From Prolixibacteraceae bacterium (GTDB lineage: Bacteria > Bacteroidota > Bacteroidia > Bacteroidales > Prolixibacteraceae): a stretch of DNA of 5,837 bases. This document shows, one piece after another, positions 1 to 5,837 of this stretch. The position numbers and the translations under genes were made by a program. The stretch's first letter is position 1. Each line of letters begins with the position of its first letter. The notes under the pieces are model-generated. The model saw only the letters and a program-made list of their open reading frames with translations. It made no database searches and was not told where the DNA came from. Location of the stretch: NCBI GenBank assembly GCA_014380255.1, contig JACMKG010000060.1, positions 1 to 5,837 on the forward strand. Reading direction: 5' to 3'.

Positions 1-1827
1 ATCTTCGATGTTGAAATGAGCTTCCCTTTCCGGGGCAGTTTCCTGAAGTTCTTTGGTAATGTTCTGAGCAATTTCCGAGAGGTTTATCTCTACCGGATGC
101 ATTTCAATCCTGGAAATGCGCGCCAGTTTCAGAAGGTCATCAATCAAATGCCCCATATGCTGGCTTGCATTTTTAACCCTGTTGAAATAATCCCTGCCTG
201 TTTGATCAAAAAGGTCACCGTAATCTTTCAATAGTTTATTGCTGAATCCATCAATGCTGCGTAGTGGGGCGCGTAAATCATGGGACACGGAGTAGGAAAA
301 AGCTTCCAGTTCCTTGTTGATAGCCTCCAGTTCCAGGGTGCGCCGGGTTACCCGGGATTCCAGCTCCGCGTTACTTTCCTGCAGTTCACGGTAGATCCTT
401 GTGTTTTCTACCGCCAACGTTACCCTTCGTGCAAGTTCTTCGGCAAAGACCAGATCGTCTTCATTAAATGCTCTGTACGAATCGGAACATACAAATGACA
501 CTATTCCAAAGAGATTGTCCCTTATGAGTAATGGTACCAAAATGGCTGCACTGATGTTCAGTTTTTTCAATAACTGATAATGCTCCTCATTTCGGGCCAA
601 TGACCTGATTAACTCATCTGTAAAATTATTAAACATTTTTGGTACACGAGTGCTCAATATTCCATAGCCTCCTTCATGTGTATGAGAATCGGCCGGGTAT
701 ACTTCTGCTAACTTGAACACCATTGGTTCCTTTTCAGGATCGGCATGAACAACCACGATGCGCCTCATGTGCCCGTTCTCATCAAATTCATCCATCGAGC
801 ACCAATCTGCAAAGCGGGGAACCAGCAGTCGTGCCATTTTATTCAACGTTTCTGTGTAATCAATCGTTGAGGCCAATACATGGCTTGCTTCGGTAAGCAT
901 TCCCAGGCGTTGCTGGTTGCGGGCCATCTCTGAACGGGCCATTTTTTCCTTCATAAGGGCCAGTTCAAGTTCGGCCGTGCGCTCTATAACAAGTAATTCC
1001 AGGTTTTCATTCAGCTTTTTAATCTCAGCTTCCGTCTCCTTCTTCCTGGTGATGTCTCGAATGGCCGAAATAACCATTCTCTCATTCTCGTCAACCAGGT
1101 ACATTGGACTTAAACTTACCTCTACGGGGAATTCATCCCCGTTCCTGCGCCTTCCGTAAAGTTCCATCCCATGACCCATAGCCCGCACCTTTGGGTTCAC
1201 CATATACTCGTTCCGGTTGTGTACATGCCGGTCATGGTACCTGGGTGGGATCAGGATTTCAACGTGCTGACCTATAATTTCATCCCTTTGATAACCAAAT
1301 ATGGTTTCTGTCTGCACATTTACCATGATTATTTTTCCATGACTGTCTGTAATTACCATCGCATCGGGGGCCGACTCCAGCAATCCCATAAATTTAGCCT
1401 CGGTTCGTTTATGCATTTGTACCTCGTCTTCCACCTGTTCGGCTGAACGTAAAGTCAAGGCAACAGGGATGTATTTGTAAAAGCTGAAAATGGCAACCCA
1501 GGAAACAAAAGCGGCAATAAAGCGCAGCAAAGCACTGATCCGATAGTTGGGCCACCAGAAAACAAGTACATCCATAAAAAACGTTAACCCACAAGCCACG
1601 ATAAAGGTGACGAATAACCAAAATACAGCGGGTACATGATTGGCAGAGTTTTTTTTGATGAATTTAATCAGCAAAAAAGGAAAAACAAAAAAGGCACCCC
1701 ACAAGGCTATATTAGAAATAATATAAAGCCAGCCGTGAAACTCCGTCCATGTTCCCCACTCCCATCTTGCGGGCCAACCATTAGTTAGGAAAAGTTTAGC
1801 AAAGAAATCAATCATTTGGTCCATCAT
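1..1827 (-). CDS. Membrane sensor histidine kinase with ethylene-receptor-like sensor, PAS, GAF and HisKA (partial, 3' end off the window)
   Basis: The gene reads leftward and runs off the window, so only residues 1-609 are visible. The start is taken as the first ATG of an ATG-ATG pair at 1827/1824; a GTG sits at 1830, and an in-frame TAA at 1836-1834 rules out a longer N terminus. No Shine-Dalgarno sequence is seen. Domains in order: three hydrophobic helices (about 33-56, 67-91, 99-121); a short coiled linker; PAS (about 146-260, opening with ESAPDAMVITD and closing with the typical AIRDIT end); a charged coiled coil (261-305); GAF (about 308-475); a second coiled coil (476-508); HisKA (509-575) with H-box SYSVSHDLRAPLR, putting the phospho-acceptor at His516. 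The HATPase_c domain must lie left of position 1. The membrane part matches the ethylene-receptor sensor fold: N39, F46, P50, I76 and C79 align without gaps with plant ETR1 D25, Y32, P36, I62 and C65, and TM3 ends in the same Ile-Pro. The ligand His of ETR1 (H69) is Phe83 here. The protein probably autophosphorylates at the inner membrane; its signal and partner regulator are unknown. Confidence 0.93.
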   Translation of the reverse strand, partial: MMDQMIDFFAKLFLTNGWPARWEWGTWTEFHGWLYIISNIALWGAFFVFPFLLIKFIKKNSANHVPAVFWLFVTFIVACGLTFFMDVLVFWWPNYRISALLRFIAAFVSWVAIFSFYKYIPVALTLRSAEQVEDEVQMHKRTEAKFMGLLESAPDAMVITDSHGKIIMVNVQTETIFGYQRDEIIGQHVEILIPPRYHDRHVHNRNEYMVNPKVRAMGHGMELYGRRRNGDEFPVEVSLSPMYLVDENERMVISAIRDITRKKETEAEIKKLNENLELLVIERTAELELALMKEKMARSEMARNQQRLGMLTEASHVLASTIDYTETLNKMARLLVPRFADWCSMDEFDENGHMRRIVVVHADPEKEPMVFKLAEVYPADSHTHEGGYGILSTRVPKMFNNFTDELIRSLARNEEHYQLLKKLNISAAILVPLLIRDNLFGIVSFVCSDSYRAFNEDDLVFAEELARRVTLAVENTRIYRELQESNAELESRVTRRTLELEAINKELEAFSYSVSHDLRAPLRSIDGFSNKLLKDYGDLFDQTGRDYFNRVKNASQHMGHLIDDLLKLARISRIEMHPVEINLSEIAQNITKELQETAPEREAHFNIED

Positions 1828-1980
1828 CACTTTTTATTTATCCATCACCTGCATGTAAAAGCGAAATGATACAGCTTATAAAAACCAATCCTTCTCTTTC
1901 TAGCCTTTAAATGCCTTAGGGTAGTTAAATGTTCAAGGAAAATTACAAATTCAAAAAGAAAGTACAGTCAAAATGCTTAG

Positions 1981-2025
1981 TTAATTTATATTAAATCTAA
2001 ATAAATAATCTTTAATTTACATTAA
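1981..2025. repeat. Pair of 14-bp near-identical boxes, possible operator
   Basis: TTAATTTATATTAA at 1981-1994 recurs as TTAATTTACATTAA at 2012-2025, with 13 of 14 bases identical and starts 31 bp apart, close to three helical turns. Each box is itself an imperfect palindrome (TTAAT...ATTAA). The pair lies in the divergent spacer, about 155-200 bp ahead of the kinase start. Two same-face dyads suit a dimeric regulator, but the surrounding sequence is very AT-rich and chance similarity is a real alternative. Confidence 0.35.
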
Positions 2026-2120
2026 CTGCCTATTATAGAGTGTAGTTATATCTGCCTTCATGAAAATCGTTTACTCATAAATTAACCATCTATCCAATTA
2101 GGACGACCTTTCGTTTAAAT

Positions 2121-2152
2121 GAAAAAGAGATCCGGAATAATCGGTCTTTTTC
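2121..2152. repeat. Bulged hairpin in the divergent spacer
   Basis: GAAAAAGA (2121-2128) pairs with TCTTTTTC (2145-2152), and CCG (2132-2134) pairs with CGG (2142-2144). This gives 11 base pairs with a three-base bulge (2129-2131) and a seven-base loop. The right arm is T-rich, so it resembles a weak intrinsic terminator read in either direction. No gene ends just upstream of it on either strand, so a terminator role is not obvious. It could be an operator, a leader structure or chance. Confidence 0.3.
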
Positions 2153-2432
2153 AGGAAAAATCATAATTCAGTAAGCACCAGAAACTGTTTTTTAAGCTTT
2201 TATGATCGTTGAAAAGAATGAAGGGAATTACAACTCTTTTAATAAGGACAACTTTTGGCTATTGCACAGCTATAGCGATATTGCTATCGTTCTGGAATAG
2301 GAGGCTTTTTTCAAAATATGACGGCTCAGAAACATCATTCTTCCAGCCATTCAACATTCCTATCTTTTCATTTTTATTCCCGTTTGTTGCGCTTATTTCT
2401 TAATTTTATCGAAAATTACAACCCTTCACGGT

Positions 2433-3542
2433 ATGGATAAAACAGTTTATATTCTAGGCGCAGGATTCTCCAAAAACGAAAATGCGCCCCTGCAAGCTGA
2501 GATTATCCGCGAAATCTTCCAAATCAATATTAAGGATCTTTCACCCAATTACCGCAAGATTTATACCCGGTACCGCAATGACTTTAAGAGCTTCCTTTCA
2601 GAAACCATGTTCATTGACGAGAAAAAGTTTGAAAGCCTCAGCCTGGAAGATATTTATACGCCCATCGACCGCTGTATCATTGACAACCTGGCTTTTCGCA
2701 ACATTGCCCCCAAAGACCTGATCGAGCTCAGACAGAAAATCAACGGGCTGATCATCATTATGCTCGATTATAAGCTTCACCTGAACCGCCCCAAGGGATC
2801 ACATGTCGAAAAGTTCACCGATTACCTGATTGCCCAGCGCAAGAAATACCTGAAGAATGACCCTTTTGCCATTCTTTCTACCAACTGGGACATTCTGCTC
2901 GATGCCTCCTTTCGCGCCAAGATGCCTACCGAGGAAGGGGTGGTTGATTATTGCTGCAACCCTACCGCCTATGATGCCAACGAGCCGATTATTCCCGGGC
3001 TTTCGGCCCTTGAGATGAACCTTTACAATATCAAGCTGCTTAAGCTTCATGGTTCGATGAACTGGCTGCAGTGCAAAAGGTGCCAGCGTCTGTTTGTCAC
3101 TTTTTTCGAAAAGATAGCCATTGATGAATATGTGACTAAGCCCATTTGCCGCGAATGTGACCACAATTTCAGCAATGAACTGAGCCCTGATGGCGGTGGT
3201 TACCTTAGCAGCCTTTTGATCATGCCCACCCTATTGAAAGATTTGAACAACTTTCAGCTTAAGCTGGTATGGCAGAATGCCGGCATCGAGCTCAGCGAAG
3301 CCTCCAGGCTGGTCTTTATGGGCTATTCGTTTCCCATGGCCGACTTTGAACTGCGCCAACTGCTTGCCCGCAATGTACGCCATCATTCAAGCATCGAAGT
3401 GGTGCTTTCGGCCGAAGACAAACCCGGAAGTTTCAACTATCAATCATGTGCCGAGAACCGGTACCGCACTTTCTTTGGCAAACGGGAGGTGAATATTCAC
3501 TACGAAGGAGTAAAGAAATACATCGACGAACTGGTCGGGTAA
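2433..3542 (+). CDS. SIR2-family NAD-dependent protein (SIR2_2-like) with Cys4 zinc ribbon
   Basis: A complete 369-residue protein. The start at 2433 places the Rossmann loop GAGFS at residues 9-13, as expected for this family, and no nearer alternative start is better. Sirtuin landmarks appear in order: G9-A-G-F-S13 and P19 (NAD pyrophosphate loop); STNWD at 149-153, the counterpart of sirtuin TQNID, with Asn151 and Asp153 kept; LHGS at 205-208 with the likely catalytic His206; two Cys pairs, C214/C217 and C239/C242, forming a zinc ribbon; and MGYSFPMADFELRQLL at 296-311, the C-terminal nucleotide-binding segment typical of SIR2-like bacterial proteins. The N-terminal insert (about 30-120) is helical and without a recognised domain. 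There is no signal peptide or membrane segment, so it is cytoplasmic. All key residues are present, so NAD hydrolysis or deacylation is plausible; the sequence does not say which. Related SIR2 domains act as NADases in phage defence, but no partner gene (HerA, Argonaute/APAZ, TIR, Macro) is adjacent. It appears to be a single-gene unit. Confidence 0.88.
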   Translation: MDKTVYILGAGFSKNENAPLQAEIIREIFQINIKDLSPNYRKIYTRYRNDFKSFLSETMFIDEKKFESLSLEDIYTPIDRCIIDNLAFRNIAPKDLIELRQKINGLIIIMLDYKLHLNRPKGSHVEKFTDYLIAQRKKYLKNDPFAILSTNWDILLDASFRAKMPTEEGVVDYCCNPTAYDANEPIIPGLSALEMNLYNIKLLKLHGSMNWLQCKRCQRLFVTFFEKIAIDEYVTKPICRECDHNFSNELSPDGGGYLSSLLIMPTLLKDLNNFQLKLVWQNAGIELSEASRLVFMGYSFPMADFELRQLLARNVRHHSSIEVVLSAEDKPGSFNYQSCAENRYRTFFGKREVNIHYEGVKKYIDELVG

Positions 3543-3716
3543 CCCTGTCTAAAACTACACAATCTGTTTATATTTGAGTTGTTTGTGTCGTGATAATCAA
3601 GGTGCTGTAAAGCTTTGAGTCCAGATGTCATTACTAGATTAGGGTGAAAAATTCCAAGCCTTTGTGATTAACCGCCTCCTATTCTGCTACCGAGTGCTTA
3701 CATATCCTTTTCGCTT

Positions 3717-3905
3717 CCGTGTCTTATCTGTGTCTTACCTCTTTCTTCTTTAGTTCGAATATAATACGAACATTATTCGAATATAATAGGTATATAATTC
3801 GTATCTATATGTATTATATACCTATTATATTCGAATTATATACGTGTTAAAGAAGAAAGAGGTAAGAAACGAATAAGAAAGAGGTATGAAATAAATACCA
3901 CGGAT
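3717..3905. repeat. Large nested palindromic element with 11-bp rhythm
   Basis: The outer arms 3733-3752 and 3848-3867 are perfect 20-bp inverted copies (the left one reads TCTTACCTCTTTCTTCTTTA). The inner arms 3775-3798 and 3813-3836 are perfect 24-bp inverted copies. The segments between them differ: 22 bases on the left, 11 on the right. Internal direct repeats follow the same step: GTGTCTTAtCT / GTGTCTTAcCT at 3719 and 3730 (11 bp apart); TTCGAATATAATA at 3754 and 3776 (22 bp apart), with an inverted copy at 3823-3835; AAGAAAGAGGTA at 3853 and 3875 (22 bp apart). Both outer ends, read inward, start with TCCGTG (left from 3717 on plus, right from about 3905 on minus). The inner core is extremely AT-rich. 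It holds no plausible gene. Possible roles are a non-autonomous mobile repeat, a protein-binding array, or a strong transcript hairpin ending SIR2 transcription. Confidence 0.8.
3775..3836. repeat. Perfect 24-bp stem with 14-base loop (core of the palindrome)
   Basis: Bases 3775-3798 are the exact reverse complement of 3813-3836, leaving a loop at 3799-3812 that can itself pair further (C3800 with G3811, and TAT 3802-3804 with ATA 3807-3809). As DNA this could extrude as a cruciform; as RNA it would be a long A/U-rich stem. There is no following run of T, so it is not a classical rho-independent terminator. Confidence 0.85.
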
Positions 3906-3958
3906 AAAGAATACAATAATCCTTAACTTACTGAGTTGAAGCTTTTCTCATAGGTCGT

Positions 3959-3988
3959 TTTGTAATCAGTTGCATTTGGTTATTTTTG
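3959..3988 (+). promoter_or_regulatory. Bacteroidota-type primary sigma promoter for the rhamnosidase gene
   Basis: TTTG at 3959-3962 is followed after 18 bases by TATTTTTG at 3981-3988, a full match to the TAnnTTTG -7 element of Bacteroidota, and the spacing is close to normal. Transcription would begin a few bases downstream, near 3992-3995, giving a leader of only about 12-15 bases before the ATG at 4007. No Shine-Dalgarno sequence is present, as is usual in this phylum. Confidence 0.55.
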
Positions 3989-4006
3989 ACATTCAATCTA
4001 ACGCTC

Positions 4007-5837
4007 ATGATAAAACCAACCTTCCTGATCCTGTCCCTGTTTTGCTCTGTAATGGCCCATTCACAGGCGAATTATTCCCTTTTGACCAGCACGGATATTG
4101 AATTTTCACAATTGAAGAATGGCTTTTTAAGCCCTCCAGGTGAGTCGAAGCTTCGTTGTTACTGGTGGTGGCTCAACAGCATGGCTACCAAGGAATCCAT
4201 CACCCGCGATCTGGAGGAGATGAAGGCGAAAGGCTATGGGGGCGCCTCTCTGGTAGATGCCGGAAGTTCGAGCTACAATGTAGCGGCCAAAACGGCTGCC
4301 GGGCCGGTATATATGAGTGAACAGTGGATGGAGCTTTACCGTCATGCAGTGCGTGAGGCCGACCGGGTGGGCATTGAATTGAGCGTTAACCTGGGTAGTG
4401 GCTGGAATCCGGGCGGCCCTTCCATTACCCCGGAAATGGCCATGAAAAAACTGGTCTGGAGTGAAGTCAGTGTTGCGGGCGGACAGCTTATCAGCATGGA
4501 ACTTCCGCAGCCGGAAATGAAATTCATATACCATGATATCCTTGTCCAGGCTATCCCTTACAAACCGGGAGCTTTGGTTCAGAATGAAGGCATTCAAAAC
4601 TGGAAGAAAAAGTCATTCAACGAAAAAATAGGCTGGAAAGGGATTTATCCGTTGCATGAACTCAGGCAGGATTTCCAGGGAAGCGGCGACGAACTGGCCA
4701 TTTCAAGGGATGAGATCATTGACCTGACGGGCCATTACCAAAACGGTAAGCTGGAATGGAAAGCTCCTGCCGGGCAATGGACCATTATCCGGTACGGCTA
4801 TACCTGTACAGGCGCCCGCACCTCGACCAACAGCGACGGCTGGGAAGGCCTTTCAGTCGATCATCTCAATCCGGAAGCCTTTGAACTTTTCAGCAATAAG
4901 GTTATCCTGCCGCTTATCTCCGAAGCCCAAAAGGCGGGAAACAGTGTGAAATTTCTGCAAACCGATAGCTGGGAGATGGATAACGTTAGTTGGACAGACC
5001 GGTTTCAGCAGGAATTTAAAAACTTCAGAAATTATGAGTTGGCTCCCTTTATGCCTGTCTTGGCAGGCCGTATTGTTGAAAACCGGGATCTTACCAACCG
5101 TTTTTTGCACGATTTTCGTAAGACCATCGGGGATTGTGTCATGGAATACCATTATAAACTTTTCGCTACGCTGGCTCACCAACACGCCTTGGGCATTCAT
5201 CCCGAATCGGGCGGTCCGCACTCGGCCCCGGTTGATGCACTTCAGGTAATGGGCCTTGGCGACTTTCCCCAAGGAGAATTCTGGGCCATGGCCAACACGC
5301 ATCGAATTAAAGATGATGAGCGGTTGTCGGTAAGGCAGAGCGCCTGTGCGGCCCATACCAACGGCAAACGATTTGTGGCTGCTGAAGGGCCTACCAGCAT
5401 AGGCCCGCAGTGGGAACGCTCGCCCAAGGACCTAAAAGGAAACATCGACCGCGTGTTCTGCTCGGGGGTAAACCGGATCGTGTGGCATACCTTCACCTCT
5501 TCACCCAAAGAATTTGGACTCCCGGGCAACGAATATTTTGCAGGTACACACCTGAATCCCAACGTGACCTGGTGGAAGCAGTCGGTGGACTTTATCAGCT
5601 ATCTGAACCGAAGCAGCTATTTGCTGCAGCAGGGATTGTTTGTGGCCGACGTGCTTTATTACTATGGAGATGATGTCCCCAATTTTGTATTTCTCAAAGA
5701 AGACCTGGCTGAACTGAATATAGGACACGATTGGGATAAATGCTCCAAAGATGTGATTCTCAATCGTCTTTCCTTCGATGGAGAAAAGATCGTGTTGCCC
5801 GATGGCATGAATTACCGCGTGCTGATGCTCGCTCCTG
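4007..5837 (+). CDS. Secreted GH106-family alpha-L-rhamnosidase (partial, 3' end off the window)
   Basis: The first 610 residues are visible and the frame is open at the right edge; family members are usually about 850-1150 residues. The start at 4007 gives a clear signal peptide: K3, a hydrophobic core (about 5-16), and AHS at 17-19 with likely cleavage before Gln20. Cys13 is preceded by Phe, so there is no good lipobox and a soluble periplasmic or exported enzyme is likelier than a lipoprotein. GH106 features: the N-terminal NGFLSPP...CYWWWLN block (38-57) followed by ITRDLEEMKAKGYGGASLVD (65-84); W133 in LGSGWNPGG; QTDSWE at 318-323; HPESGG at 398-403 with Glu400; AAEG at 458-461 with Glu460; and GVNRIVWHTF at 487-496. 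The acidic residues in these C-terminal blocks are candidates for the catalytic and calcium-binding groups, but I cannot assign them individually. The enzyme should release terminal L-rhamnose from plant pectin (RG-I/RG-II), glycosides or bacterial polysaccharides. No SusC/SusD or other carbohydrate gene is visible inside the window. Confidence 0.9.
   Translation, partial: MIKPTFLILSLFCSVMAHSQANYSLLTSTDIEFSQLKNGFLSPPGESKLRCYWWWLNSMATKESITRDLEEMKAKGYGGASLVDAGSSSYNVAAKTAAGPVYMSEQWMELYRHAVREADRVGIELSVNLGSGWNPGGPSITPEMAMKKLVWSEVSVAGGQLISMELPQPEMKFIYHDILVQAIPYKPGALVQNEGIQNWKKKSFNEKIGWKGIYPLHELRQDFQGSGDELAISRDEIIDLTGHYQNGKLEWKAPAGQWTIIRYGYTCTGARTSTNSDGWEGLSVDHLNPEAFELFSNKVILPLISEAQKAGNSVKFLQTDSWEMDNVSWTDRFQQEFKNFRNYELAPFMPVLAGRIVENRDLTNRFLHDFRKTIGDCVMEYHYKLFATLAHQHALGIHPESGGPHSAPVDALQVMGLGDFPQGEFWAMANTHRIKDDERLSVRQSACAAHTNGKRFVAAEGPTSIGPQWERSPKDLKGNIDRVFCSGVNRIVWHTFTSSPKEFGLPGNEYFAGTHLNPNVTWWKQSVDFISYLNRSSYLLQQGLFVADVLYYYGDDVPNFVFLKEDLAELNIGHDWDKCSKDVILNRLSFDGEKIVLPDGMNYRVLMLAP

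Larger units (their letters stand above)
1828..2432. other. AT-rich divergent intergenic region
   Basis: This spacer of about 600 bp separates the leftward kinase gene from the rightward SIR2 gene, so it should carry both promoters. It is clearly more AT-rich than either gene, especially at 1960-2060. I see a pair of similar 14-bp boxes (1981-2025) and a bulged hairpin (2121-2152), listed separately. No full TTTG / TAnnTTTG promoter was found for either gene. The nearest for SIR2 is TAATTTTA at 2401-2408, one base off the -7 consensus, but the closest upstream TTTG (2383-2386) is only 14 bases away, shorter than usual. A 61-codon reading frame from ATG 2218 to 2403 has no recognisable family and is not called. 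No tRNA or other RNA gene was recognised. Confidence 0.6.
3543..4006. other. Intergenic region between SIR2 gene and rhamnosidase gene
   Basis: This is a 464-bp spacer between two genes pointing the same way. The first part (3543-3716) shows nothing I can name; a 6-bp inverted repeat (ACACAA at 3557-3562, TTGTGT at 3583-3588) with a 20-base loop is too weak to call a terminator. The middle (3717-3905) is a large palindromic, 11-bp-phased element. The end (3906-4006) carries a good Bacteroidota-type promoter match for the rhamnosidase gene. The length, the palindrome and the promoter together argue that the two flanking genes are transcribed separately. Confidence 0.6.

Noticed and set aside
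16..1446. Several short plus-strand open frames across the left third
   Set aside because: All are antisense to the continuous 609-codon kinase frame, whose domains account for the sequence.
2209..2403. Small rightward reading frame with two hydrophobic stretches (TTG at 2209, ATG at 2218)
   Set aside because: It has no recognisable family, no ribosome site and no clear promoter, and it lies in AT-rich spacer where hydrophobic frames of about 60 codons arise by chance. Conservation in relatives would change this.
2383..2408. SIR2 promoter TTTG (2383-2386) with TAATTTTA (2401-2408)
   Set aside because: The -7 element lacks the final G and the 14-base gap is shorter than the usual spacing, so it is mentioned only in the spacer entry.
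2799..3164. 121-codon open frame on the minus strand inside the SIR2 gene
   Set aside because: It lies entirely antisense to a gene with clear family motifs, and its translation shows no domain; it is a shadow of the coding frame.
3557..3588. Possible terminator after the SIR2 gene (ACACAA...TTGTGT)
   Set aside because: Only six base pairs, a 20-base loop and no T tract follow; too weak to call.
3719..3894. CRISPR-like array
   Set aside because: The repeats are degenerate, 11-22 bp in period and palindromically arranged, with no unique spacers of 30-40 bp and no cas genes.
4127..4597. 156-codon open frame on the minus strand
   Set aside because: It is antisense to the rhamnosidase gene and has no domain or start context; the plus-strand frame carries the GH106 motifs throughout.
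4853..5356. 167-codon open frame on the minus strand
   Set aside because: It is also antisense to the rhamnosidase coding sequence, with no recognisable product.

Overview
The window looks like a piece of chromosome from a member of the Bacteroidota, probably an environmental or gut polysaccharide degrader. The evidence is a GH106-type rhamnosidase with a Bacteroidota-style signal peptide, a close match to the TTTG / TAnnTTTG promoter ahead of it, no Shine-Dalgarno sequences, and AT-rich spacers between moderately GC-balanced genes. This assignment is inferred from style and gene content; there is no rRNA or marker gene.

Layout: (1) Positions 1-1827, minus strand, hold the N-terminal 609 residues of a membrane sensor histidine kinase. 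It has a three-helix membrane domain homologous to the plant/cyanobacterial ethylene-receptor sensor, then PAS, GAF and HisKA (phospho-acceptor His516). The ATPase domain lies beyond the left edge. (2) Positions 1828-2432 are an AT-rich divergent spacer with a spaced pair of near-identical 14-bp boxes and a small hairpin. (3) Positions 2433-3542, plus strand, hold a complete 369-residue SIR2-family protein with all recognisable NAD-binding and catalytic motifs and a Cys4 zinc-ribbon insert. (4) Positions 3543-4006 are a spacer containing an unusual element of about 190 bp (3717-3905): a large nested palindrome, AT-rich in its core, built on an 11-bp rhythm. (5) From 4007 to the right edge, plus strand, are the first 610 residues of a secreted GH106-family alpha-L-rhamnosidase.

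The three genes do not form an obvious operon. The kinase is divergent from the SIR2 gene, and the SIR2 and rhamnosidase genes are separated by 464 bp that includes the palindromic element and a separate promoter. No functional link between them can be claimed. The two most notable points are the ethylene-receptor-like sensor, which keeps the fold and the Cys/Ile/Pro signature but has lost three ligand-site residues (Asp to Asn, Tyr to Phe, His to Phe), and the 11-bp-phased palindromic intergenic element.
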